Assembly: GCA_033439265.1 (NCBI GenBank)
Contig: JAVTVX010000035.1
Coordinates: 21,044,001 to 21,108,000, forward strand
Length of the DNA stretch: 64,000 bases
Direction: 5' to 3'
From: Dillenia suffruticosa
Taxonomy: Eukaryota; Streptophyta; Magnoliopsida; Dilleniales; Dilleniaceae
The position numbers and the translations under genes were made by a program. Shown piece by piece: positions 23,763 to 33,870 of this stretch. The notes under the pieces were generated by a model. That model searched no databases. It was not told the origin of the DNA and was given only the letters and a program-made list of their open reading frames with translations. Each line of letters begins with the position of its first letter. Within the stretch, counting starts at the first letter, position 1.

Positions 23763-25825
23763 TGGCTGAAGGTACTAAATTTAAAGCCGTAGAAGAACAA
23801 TTGAAGAAACAAGATACGAAGTTACTGGAAACTCAAACCGGCCTGTTCCAACCTCTGTCAAAACTTTGCGTGGTTTCTTTAGTTTAACAGGTTATTATAG
23901 AACCTTTATCAAGGGTTATGAGATCATAACAAAGCCTCTCAATGACCTTCTTAAAAGAGAGAGTTTTAGATGGAATGAAGAAGTTGATCGAGCCTTCTAG
24001 CAACTCAAGACAGTCATGTGTTTGGCGCCTGTTATGAGCCTGCCTAACTTTTCTAAACCTTTTGTGCTGGAAACTGATGCTTGTACTAAGGGGTGGGGAG
24101 CTGTGTTTATGGAAGATGGGCAACCAATTGCTTATCTAAGTAAAGATTTGGGAACTAAGAGTCAATGATTATCCATTTATGAAAAGGAATTGATGGCTGT
24201 TGTTATGGCTGTCACCAAGTGGAACCACTATTTGTTAGGCTATCATTTTATTATCAAGACAGACCATCCAAGTTTGAAATACCTTCTGGAACAAAGACTT
24301 ACAAATTCTTTACAATATAAATGGTTTACTAAACTTCTAAGATTGGATTATGAAATCCAATATAAGAAAGACTCAGAAAATATGAGCTGCCGATGTCTTA
24401 TCCAGGAAGGGAACATTTACAGAAGAGCAAAAGGGAGGCTTGCTGATGACCACCTTAGTGGTTAGACCTCAATGGATAGAGGAGGTCATTCAGAGTTATG
24501 AAATTGATGAGGACTGTTAAACTCTGATCGCACAGCTAGTTATTAGGCAAGAGGAGAATTCAGAGTATACACTACAGAGGATTAAATCTGCATTCTTCTG
24601 GCATTCAATGAGAGCAAATGTCACAAAATATGGAAGGGAATGTGATACTTGCCAAAGAAATAAGTATGAACATGTGGTTTACCCTGGATTGCTTCAACAA
24701 CTACCTATACCTTCACAAGCATGGACTCAAATCAACATAGACTTCATAGAAAGACTTCTTGAGTTTAACAAGCATGATACTATCATGGTAGTCATAGATA
24801 AACTTACCAAATTTGGCTATTTCATTACACTACAACATCTTTACACTGTCTTAAAGGTAGCTCAAGTGTTTATTGACTATGTGTTTAAGTTGTATGGTCT
24901 TCCAGAAGCCATATCTCTGATCGAGACAAAGCATTCACCAATTTGTTTTGACAAGAATTGTTCAAATTAGTGGGAACCCAACTGAAGCTAAGTAGTGCTT
25001 ACCACTCTCAAACTAATGGGTAAAGTGAGAGGCTCAACTAGTGTCTTGAATGCTACTTGAGATGTATGATCTCTAACAGGCTAGGACAATGGTATTTCTA
25101 ATTAAGTATGGCAAAATGGTGGTACAACACCAGTTATCATTCAAGTATAAAGACGACTCCATTTGAAGCCCTATATGGAAACCAACCTAAATCCATTCCC
25201 ATGGGACCCTACTTAGAAATTACTATACCAGCTGTAGAGAGTTTTGTTCAGAATAGGCAAACAATGTTAAAGATTCTGCATGTTCATTTAACAAATACTC
25301 ATAACAGAATGAAGATTGCTGTAGATAAGAACAGAACCGAAAGGTAGTTTTAGATAGGTGATTTCGTTTACCTTAAGTTGTAGCCTTATAAGCAACATTT
25401 GGTTGAGTTGAGGAAACAGCTTAAATTGTCTTCCAAGTACTATGAACCTTTTCCAGTTATAGCAAAAGTTGAAGTTGGACAAGTGGCTTACGAATTGCAA
25501 CTGCCTTCGAAGTCCAAAGTACACCCGGTATTCCATGTCTCCTTGCTCAAAAAAAAGATTGGTCCTATCCAAAAGGTGATGCCTCATCTGCCTATGGTGG
25601 GAGCTGGACAAGTTTTGGTTAAACCAGAAACAGTTTTGAAGAGGAGAGTAATTTTGCGGAATAACAAGCCAGTCAACCAATGGCTCATCAGATGAGTGAA
25701 TTTAAGTCTAGAGGAATGAACATGGGAGGACATGAACTTTATGAGTGAATTTAAGTCTAGAGGAATGAACATGGGAGGACATGAACTTTATCAAGTCTCA
25801 GTTTCCTGATTTCAGTCCTTGAGGT
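23763..25825 (+). pseudogene. Gypsy gag-pol remnant: gag start, RT tail, RNase H, integrase, chromodomain-like tail
   Basis: Gag begins MAEGTKFKAVEEQLKKQDTK (23763) but is cut after about 25 residues. It is joined near 23840 to the end of RT (TLRGFFSLTGYYRTFIKGYE). RNase H follows (ETDACTKGWGAVFMEDGQPI, then YEKELMAVVMAVTKWNHYLLG and KTDHPSLKYLLEQ), then the integrase zinc-binding region (CDTCQRNKYEH), part of the integrase core (WTQINIDFIERL; YHSSIKTTPFEALYG) and the tail (VHPVFHVSLLKKKIG; WLIR...TWEDMNFIKSQFPDF). There are several in-frame stops (for example near 24000, 24167, 24520, 25345, 25697) and missing catalytic blocks, so it is non-functional. Protease and most of RT are deleted. 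Confidence 0.88.
25692..25789. repeat. Perfect 2 x 49-bp tandem duplication inside the gypsy pol tail
   Basis: Copies 25692-25740 and 25741-25789 are identical. They fall in the sequence encoding the chromodomain-like tail. Identity here against about 10% LTR divergence means the duplication is far younger than the insertion. Confidence 0.92.
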
Positions 25826-25835
25826 CATGGATTTC

Positions 25836-25847
25836 AAAGGGGGGAAG
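25836..25847 (+). other. Polypurine tract
   Basis: AAAGGGGGGAAG, a few bases upstream of the 3' LTR start at 25852, as required for plus-strand priming in LTR retrotransposons. Confidence 0.85.
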
Positions 25848-25851
25848 TAAT

Positions 25852-26260
25852 TGTAACAATAAGAGCAAACAAAGTGAATAAAAGGGAAGTAACGGTTAGT
25901 GAAGTGAACTGCTGGACGTTAGTGTAACCAAAATTAGTTAGGCAGTTAGGTCGTTAAACTTGGACAGTGTAATAAAAGGAAGTAACAGTAATGTAAAAAG
26001 GACAACAAAGATTTTTTGTTCCGAAAGTTCATTCTCTCTCTCTCTCTCTCTGCTTCATCTCCTCTCACTTCTCCTTTCTCTCTCTCACACTTCTTACCTC
26101 TACAGATCACAGACTGCTGCATTAGCATTCTGTTATCCTATCCTTAGAATTCGTATTGATCTTCGTCACACTGAGTTAGTCTTGGCTTAGCTGATATTCC
26201 TACAGTCAATTGAGAGCCTACTATTCGATTCCCATTCTCATTTTTGGCTAAATCATAACA
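25852..26260 (+). repeat. 3' LTR of the gypsy element
   Basis: Begins TGTAACAATAAGAGC and ends AATCATAACA, followed by the TACTC target duplication. It is 15 bp shorter than the 5' LTR, mostly because of shorter CT and CTT arrays. Confidence 0.92.
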
Positions 26261-26347
26261 TACTCCATTTACCTAGAATACTAGCTTCAAATAGACTGAA
26301 CCCACAAATCTTGATCTTTAAGTTGGCAAACGGTCGCCCACGCTTAA

Positions 26348-26771
26348 CACCTGTTTGACAGGATTTTTTTTTTTTTTTTTTTGTTTCTTTTCTCTTTATA
26401 AAGAAAAATTCTATCAAACAATATTTTTTAAAAACTCTTTAAAAAAGGAGTTTTTTTTTTATTAAGAAAAAAGAAATTTTTTTTATAAAGAAAAATTTTA
26501 AAAATAGTTTTTAAGAAAAAGTTTCTAGGAGGAGTTTTTTTTTCTCCTTTTTTTTAGTACTCCTGATTTTTTGAAAATTTGTATTTTTTTAATCCATTTA
26601 TATTCTCACATGATTGTTTTTATAAAAAAATAAAAATAGAATTAATTTTTAATTTTTAATTTTATTTCAAAAGTAAAAAGGGTAAACAACTTTTAATTTT
26701 TTGAAAAGAAATTAATTTTTATTTCTTCTCAAAGAGAGGGAAGATAAATTAAAAAAAATTCTATCAGACAC
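26348..26771. mobile_element. MITE, Harbinger/Tourist-like, related to the 47.6 kb copy
   Basis: The ends form an imperfect inverted repeat, CTGTTTGACAGGATTTTT at the left and AAAAATTCTATCAGACAC at the right. TAA stands at both flanks (26345-26347, 26772-26774). The interior is T/A-rich and holds the core 'tttatattctcacatgatt', which reappears in reverse orientation in the 47.6 kb element. No coding capacity. The exact left end is uncertain by about 4 bp. Confidence 0.6.
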
Positions 26772-26774
26772 TAA

Positions 26775-28260
26775 CTTTATTTTTGTTCTCCATCCCTCTG
26801 CAAAGAAACTTCCTCTTAATACTAAGACTGCCAAACAAAAGTAACAGAAAATATAGTCAAAATATTTGTATGTATCTCAAGTGTGGTTGGTGAAAAATAT
26901 CTCTCTGTAAAAATTATTTTACTGAAAAGATTTTAAGTTTCATCCATGTATCGTGATTAACATGTATTAATGAGGTTTACAAAAGTTACAGCTGCACAGC
27001 TTCATCAGCCGACTCTCCAATGAAATCTGTTGTTTTTTTTTTTTTAATGAAAATGTATTGCTGTAAAAATCTAGTTGATATAATCAGGATACCAATCAAA
27101 TCCTCGGATAATGAACCCTGTCGCCATGGACTCTATAAAATAATATCGACTTAGAAATGCCAAACGGCACCATTTTTAAGGAAAGACTGAAAAGGAGATC
27201 TCACATTTTTATTTTGAGTAGGACATATAATTGATGGGTTAAATAGTATAAGATTCTCTTTTATCCTTAATGTGTTGACTTGAGCTCACATAATTGGAGC
27301 ATATAAAGTGTTGACCACTATGTCTTCTCTCTCTCTCTCTCTCTCAATTTCCCATAAATATAAAATATATATTAGCCGGTTCAAAGCGTGAACGAATAAT
27401 TGCATGGCATGGCATGGCTTCATATTGACTCATGTTCCTATTATTCTGCAATGCAAAAGATTTGGTTGCAAAGTATAAAAAGTCAAAGGACCCTTATCAA
27501 TTACATGTCATACTTTTGATTCTGCATAGCGTATGCACCAAGAGATATACACTAAACTACAAGTTTAAACCAACTAATTCAGACATTAGAAGTAACAAAT
27601 GCCGATTCAACCCCATCTGAAAGTGGACTAATCCCTGCATCTTATTTGATCATATATAATTACCCAAAAACCAAATTCCTTCCAAAAAAATATAAACAAG
27701 TAGAGATCAATAAATGAATCAAATTGGGTGTTTTGTATGATTAAGAAAAGTAATCATACTGGTTGTCTCGCCAACCCTTTTGTTGAGAAGAATAAAACAT
27801 TAATTTAAAATATATAAAGCTTAATTTAGAATAAATTTCTTTTTATTAATTTGGTTTGTGTGACATTGTTAAGGCCAAGCCAAATTTTTCACCACTTCCT
27901 CCTTTTTAAAAAAAAAGAAAAAGAAAAAGAAAACATATTCACTTCTCTGGCATGGTAATACTGTCGTTTTGCTTAATCTGCCTGCTCTCGACAAGTTCTC
28001 TTAATATGAAAGCCGGCCTTTTCCCTAATTATGGAAACCTTTATCAACAAATATATGGCATCAAATCAAAGGTGCCAAACCATGTAACATGTTAAGCCGG
28101 CTTGTGTGTGCACCAATAGCAAAGTCTTTCCCTTCATATTTTCCTTCTCTCTGGGACATACAATAAGAGCACTTAATTGAACATCAATCTTTTAATGGGT
28201 CTCTCAGTTTGAATTAGATTAGTCGTGTAAAACACGGATACCATTAGGTGAAAACCAAAG
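26775..28260. other. Intergenic region, no gene recognised
   Basis: AT-rich, with a (CT)n run at 27327-27346 and ordinary short repeats ('gcatggcatggcatggctt' near 27402). No exon-like sequence identified. Confidence 0.5.
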
Positions 28261-28263
28261 AAA

Positions 28264-28683
28264 GGATGCATTGCCATGTAGGGTTTGTAGGGCTGCCCAA
28301 GTTATTTAGTAGGTGGGAGAATCCTAGTGTGAAGAAAGTGCAAGGATGTCCAAACGCCCCAGGGAAAAGGCTTTGAGTTGGATATAATTATTACCTGGAT
28401 GACCCCTCAATGTAGATCAGGCATTATCCATTTAAAGTATGCATTTTTCTAGTCATTATTCAAGTATAATTCAGGATGCATTGCCATGTAGGGTTGGTAG
28501 GGCTGCCCAAGTTATTTAGTAGGTGGGAGAATCCTAGTGTGAAGAAAGTTCAAGGATGTCCAAACGCCCCCGGGAAAAGGCTTTGAGTTGGGTATCATTA
28601 TTACCTGGATAACTCTCAATGTAGATCAGGCGTTAACCATTTAAAGTATCCATTTTTCTAGTCATTATTCCCAGTATAATTCA
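28264..28683. repeat. Tandem duplication, 2 x 210 bp
   Basis: Copies 28264-28473 and 28474-28683 both begin 'ggatgcattgccatgtaggg' and end 'agtataattca', with roughly 12 differences by eye. The unit is less AT-rich than its flanks ('gggctgcccaagttatttag', 'caaacgcccc') and has no convincing long open frame. Equal lengths and head-to-tail order mark a direct segmental duplication. Confidence 0.9.
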
Positions 28684-29219
28684 ACACCACATGCCAAAAG
28701 ATAATACAACCCAAGGACTAATATTGTCTTGTCCAAATTGGAGTTCCTTTGTTCCTAATCTGAATGTTATACTTTTCATAGAAATCAATATTGAAAAGAC
28801 ACAGGAGAGGGGCACTGTTTTTTTCATGACCCATGTGGCTTAGAAACTTGGTCCTTCACCGCCCAATCCAAAGAAAAATAGAAAAAACAAAAATTGAAAA
28901 GGTTAGAGATGAGAATGAAATTTCACCTCCTTCTAAATACCCGAAACAACTGGTCTAAAAAATATAATGCCAAGCTTGGCATGATTTTTATTTAACTAAA
29001 GAGGCTGTAAAAATTTTTATTTTGCTGAATTTGATATAAATAGTCCCTTTTTGGCAACAGAACTCTTAATAACTTATGCTTTAATGATTAGATTAAATGT
29101 TATTTTTTGTGGATTCTTAATGATTTCGAATTGAAGAAGCATTTGTATATATTTATATGTAAATTGTGGGGGGGGGGAATACTTAATTTACGTTATTTAA
29201 ATAGATTGATGATATCATA

Positions 29220-29385
29220 TTTTTTTTGGTATAATGATAAAATGTTAAATGTTTTTAATTATAGTTTTTAAGTTTGAGTCATGAAATAGAAAAATAGTAT
29301 TTGTGAGAGTTAATTTTTTAATAAATTTTATAATATTTAAATTATATTAATCGAATAAAATTTGATGAAAAAAAAAAAGATTGAT
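29220..29385 (+). mobile_element. SINE-like retroposon copy (family A), AT-rich diverged copy
   Basis: Ordered family blocks: a B-box-like 'aagtttgagtcatgaaat' (29270), 'gtgagagttaattttttaat', 'ttaaattatattaatcgaat' and 'aaaatttgatg', ending in a 12-base A-tail at about 29380. Confidence 0.55.
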
Positions 29386-30485
29386 GGTTGCATATTGTTG
29401 TGTCAACTTTGCCGCAAAAAGTGTTAGTGCGGTACAAATTAATTAATTTTGTGTGATTTGGATATCCTAGCATTTGACCTTTTGAAATCTCCCGAGCACC
29501 GCGCTAAAATCATTGACCAAAGATTTGTCCTTTTTACTCTCTGTCTTCCATATTTCTGTAATGCATTTCATGCAGGAGAATTTTCATTTTCTCTTCTCTT
29601 CCTTTGCCTTTTCTTTTCGCCCCACGTCCATTCCACACAAAATACTTGAATTTTGTAACGAATTGATGCATAATATATCCTCCTGGCCATGTTTTCGAGG
29701 ACCCTAATTAATTGAATTTCCTTACAGGGAAGATAAAGGCGCCCAAACTTTATGTGAATCACTATATGGGGAATGCAAATTCTTGTCGACTCATAATTTT
29801 CATAGAATTTGACTTGCATAAATGTGAAAATACTCCTCCCTTGTATATGCATTTCATGGAAAGCTGTTTATGATTTATAATGAAATATAATTATCATGTT
29901 GTCTTCGTAGAATAATTCAAATGATAAAAAATTTTTATTCAAATATTTTCTTCAAAATTGAGATCTAGTATTCGAATTTTCATGAATGCGTGTATAATAT
30001 AATGTAGATCAAAAATTATAAAACTTTATTGTAGAGTATATTTAAAATACATAAGGTCCGAGCACGCAGCTTTTTTTTAAAACTTATATTTGAATAGAGT
30101 AGTGGTATATATTTTATGTATATTTAAAAATTACTCTGGGTTTTGAAAATGCATACTTTGAACTGTCCGAGCACATGCATTGATATTAATATTAATATGG
30201 AAGAACAAAGTTCAAAGCCTTGCCTTGAAAGCAAATAAACTTTTTTTATGTTTATCAATAAATTGGTCAAATTAAAATGATTATAGACTATATTTCTTAG
30301 AAATTTCTTTGCAGCTGCATCTTTTTTTTTTTTCACTCTCTGAAAGAGGGCAGCACGCGAGACAAGAAAGCAAAGGAGAGAAGGTAGAGACTAACAGGGA
30401 ATGCAACCTCAACCAAGACTAACAAATAACAAATAAATGAATTTTTGCAGGTCCACCTTACTTGTGCTGGTTGTCATCTTCTATA

Positions 30486-30655
30486 TTTTTTTTTATCTAG
30501 ACCTTTCAGTATTTGGGGTTTCATCCCGATTAATCCGGAATCGACCTGATTATCGGGATTCATTTGAGGGGGAGGTCTTCCAACATTATTTTCTTTATAT
30601 CTAGTGGAAGTCGAACTTCTGACCTGCTACTATTCTCACATACGCCAACAAATGT
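30486..30655 (-). mobile_element. SINE-like retroposon copy (family A), minus orientation, well preserved
   Basis: The reverse complement shows the B-box AGAAGTTCGACTTCC (about 30607-30621), then 'ttggaagacctcccc', 'attccggattaatcgggatg' and 'aaaccccaaatactg', and a terminal A-run (plus-strand T-run at 30486-30493). Confidence 0.6.
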
Positions 30656-31436
30656 TATTATTGTCATCTTCTATATGTTGGCATGGATATTCTCATAAAT
30701 GCATTTTCTTATTTTATAATTAAAAAAAAAAAGCTTTGAACAAACCGGAAAACTTTGCCCTAAATTGGATATAATAATCCAATGACTTCACAAGGACCGA
30801 TAGGAAACCTCTTAGAAGTCGCATAGCTGCACACACAAGCCACCGTGAGAAAGATAGAGAGAGGAGTTCTATATGGTCGTCATCTCTCTCTCTCTGTGCC
30901 TTTGAATTGGCAAGCCCATGCAACTTGCATGACCCACTGACTAGTCGCAATCAAACAAACTTGCTGATCACATCCCTCAATTCATGAACAAAGCATTCAC
31001 CCCAAGAACAATTAAACAACCCACATAAAGAAAATGAATACTTCCCTTACACAGTCACGTTAAAAACATTATTGAAATCAAGGCCAAAGAAAGAAAGAAA
31101 AGAAAAATCATGAACATAACTGCAAACTCTACCATAATTTCACTGGATCCAGATGCGGTAACTGAAGATTGATTACTATTGACATTTTCTTTTTACTGAG
31201 AACGGCACTCAGTTTCTATGACTAGCATAACTTAGAAAGTAAAATGGCTTATAGAGACCATCCATTAATAAAATTATAATTAAAAATGACTTAAATTTCC
31301 TTTACAACATAAGAGTCATAAGACATTAATTTTCATCGACACCCTCAAATTAGAAGTCCTAAAACAACTAATAACAACACCAAATTCCCTAATAATCCGT
31401 CCATAGCAGCCTTGTTTTTTCCTTGGCTAGTTAGTG

Positions 31437-32485
31437 TCAGACACCAGTGGTATACAGAGAATCAATTACATGTGTAGCAATCTCAAAATCGTTTTCTGGA
31501 ACAGTGCCATAACTCATGAATTCATAAGGAGACGATTCAAACCCAAAATTCGGAATAAACCCATCATCAACTTCACCATCTCCATTGTTAGTCCATGACC
31601 CTTCTTGTGATGACGAACCAGTACTAAAACTGTTACTAGGTACTGGAAATTGAACTGGGTCTGAAACCATCCTCTGAAAATCAAAAGTCTGACCATAGTC
31701 GGCATCGAATGAATACGGTAATGTACCATAATTCATGTCAAAAATCGACGAATTCCCATAGTTGAAATTCTCAATTTTAGGGAGAGAAGTGTGTAAAGAG
31801 GTGGTCAGACAAACAGAACTGTTAGTGGGTGCGGTGGTGGTGGTGGTGTTGGTCTTGATGAGATTGCTATAATTTTCAGCCAATAGTTTCTTCTTCAATT
31901 TTGTGTTCCAATGATTCTTCACATCATTGTCTGTTCTACCCGGCAATTGTGAAGCTATCACAGACCACCTATCAAATTAAGATAATAATAATAATAATAA
32001 ATAAGATTACTGGTTGATCAAGAGAGAGAGATATTGTTTCAAGAATTTCTCTAATAAAATTTTCATGAATTTTTCACGGTGTGCATGACTTTTTATAATT
32101 TAAATTGTTCAAGATTTTAGTAGAGAGAAGAATCGGGAAAAGAAAAAGTAAATGCGAATTTTTTATCCTAAAAATAAAAACAAAGAAGATGGTGAAGAAA
32201 ATAGAGTACTTGCCTACTTCCAATGTTGTTATAGAGAGTGCATATAACGGTGTCCTCTTCCTCTGTAAAACCTCCATGCTTGATGTCTGGTCTCAGATAA
32301 TTAAGCCATCTAAGTCTGCAACTCTTGCCACATCTTTTGAGTCCTGTGTCATATAGACAACAATTTCATAATTAATATAAAGTAAAAAAAAAAAAAAAAA
32401 TTGAAAGCTTACTATACATCTGGGCTTTGAGAAATCATTTTAGGGTCAAGGAAAAAATTTGAACTTTTCTGTTTTGTGTATAGGC

Positions 32486-32527
<42 letters not shown>

Positions 32528-32662
32528 AGCTTTGCGAGGCAAAGCAATCCAATTGCCACCAGTGCCATGAGTCTCAACATAGTTTTTGAGAGTGTTATCT
32601 TCCTCGGGAGACCATGGCCCTCTCTTCACACTAGCTTTGTCACAACAAGGTGCTCTTCCCAT
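31437..32662 (-). CDS. R2R3-MYB transcription factor, subgroup 14-like (RAX/MYB36 clade)
   Basis: Nuclear DNA-binding regulator, 265 residues, three minus-strand exons (32527-32662, 32214-32343, 31437-31968). Intron positions are the conserved R2R3 ones, after LPRKA and within GSR|W. R2 carries Trp17, Trp38 and Trp58 ([29 protein letters not shown]). R3 carries Phe71, Trp90 and Trp109 ([39 protein letters not shown]). The start MGRAPCCDK is the standard N-terminus; an ATG three codons upstream is in frame but unusual. The [10 protein letters not shown] and [10 protein letters not shown] wording suggests the RAX/MYB36/MYB87 group (axillary meristem or endodermal regulators), but the C-terminus (Asn/Ser/Thr-rich, acidic) carries no motif that I can use to decide. 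Intron 2 begins AG|GCAAGT, a GC-AG donor; no GT donor nearby restores the frame. A GA microsatellite starts just inside intron 1. Confidence 0.93.
32485..32525. repeat. (GA)n microsatellite at the donor end of MYB intron 1
   Basis: On the sense strand it is a CT tract beginning immediately after the GTCTCT donor of intron 1. A second GA run lies upstream of the start codon at 32684-32700. Confidence 0.9.
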
Positions 32663-32759
32663 CACGCCCACACTATACTTCTAATGAGAGAGAGAGAGAG
32701 ATTTTGGAAGATACTACAAGTTTTTGTTGCAAGGTTTCTTAAGCCAAAATGTTAAGCAA

Positions 32760-33800
32760 GGAGACAGACAGACCAGAGTAGCAGTTTATAGAGAGAGAGG
32801 GGGCGGGGGAGAGAGAAAGAGAGAGCTTTTTTACAACTAAACCTTGACTTCGTCACCCTGACCACTCGTAATTTTATTTGTTTCGTGGTTCAGTTATTTT
32901 CAATTTTCATATGTAAAGGTAAGGGTAAGGGAGAGCCTGGTCAATGTGGGGGCAAGAGGAAGCACTGAAAATGTTCCAGGCTTTTGCTGTCCCTCAACGT
33001 GTACACACATGGGTGATTTGGGCTAAAAGCAAAGTAAAACCGCCATTCCCAGGACCACCATAGGGTTCCATCACAGATGTACAAACAAGAAATTTCTTTA
33101 AATAATGTGAAACCCTAAGAGCTTCTACTGTCAGACATTGTTAGCTTTGCTTCATCATTCACAAATTTTCAAGAGCCGAATTGGTCTCGGAGTCACCAAC
33201 GGAAAGCCTAATACGTTTGCTCCATACATGTCACATGTTAATTATCATTATTATTATTTTTTATATATGAATTCATTCGATATAAATCCAAAAATTATTA
33301 ATTTGGTAGTTATTAAATAAAATGATGGGTTTTCTTACTTTTATGGCTATTTAATTAAAATCCATTTAAGAAACCTATCTTAATTTTTTTTTTCCAAGTT
33401 CTTTGATTTTGTTCCAATAGATTCAAACTCAAATATTCATTACAATAAACGATAGGAGTCAAAATAGTGAAATATAAGCATATAATATATATATATATAT
33501 AAAGATATGTTCTAATGTGAACTGTTTATTTCAATATAGACAGACGATGACTGAAAATTGAAGAAAGGAACTTCAACGCTCATATTGTCTATCTATGGTG
33601 CTCGGAGCTTTGCCCAGTTGGTTAACAATCTGAGTCCTATTTTACCTTTTCTCTTGTGGTTATAGTTTGGTCTGGCTAATGTTTGGTGTTTTGTCCTTCA
33701 TCGTCTTGTCTAATCTTCTGCGTTTTTTGTTTTTTTTAAAAAAAATTTCCTTTTGATTTTATGTCTCGTACGAGGACCATTTTCTATTCAACTCCCCCAC
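32760..33800. other. MYB promoter region and intergenic DNA
   Basis: GA-rich leader at 32788-32825, then AT-rich DNA with (AT)n at 33485-33500. No second gene is evident. Confidence 0.45.
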
Positions 33801-33805
33801 CAAAG

Positions 33806-33807
<2 letters not shown>

Positions 33808-33867
<60 letters not shown>
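33808..33867. repeat. (GA)30 microsatellite
   Basis: Uninterrupted GA dinucleotide run of about 60 bp in intergenic DNA. Confidence 0.97.

Positions 33868-33870
<3 letters not shown>

Larger units (their letters stand above)
23296..26260 (+). mobile_element. Ty3/gypsy LTR retrotransposon, internally deleted and inactivated
   Basis: Complete boundary set: LTRs at both ends (TG...CA), and a perfect 5-bp target duplication TACTC (23291-23295 and 26261-26265). The initiator-tRNA-Met-type primer binding site and a polypurine tract are present. The 2,965-bp element is much shorter than a full gypsy element. The internal region keeps a gag start, then jumps to the end of reverse transcriptase, RNase H and integrase. 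The RT-RNaseH-INT order marks Ty3/gypsy, and the chromodomain-like C-terminal tail suggests a chromovirus-type lineage. Hand alignment of the first ~185 bp of the LTRs shows about 20 differences, so the insertion is old. Confidence 0.93.
28684..31430. other. Intergenic region upstream of the MYB gene's 3' end
   Basis: Mostly AT-rich. It contains a G-run (29167-29176), two SINE-like copies listed separately, and short open frames without family features. Close to 31240-31430 the sequence is probably the 3' UTR of the MYB gene. Confidence 0.5.
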
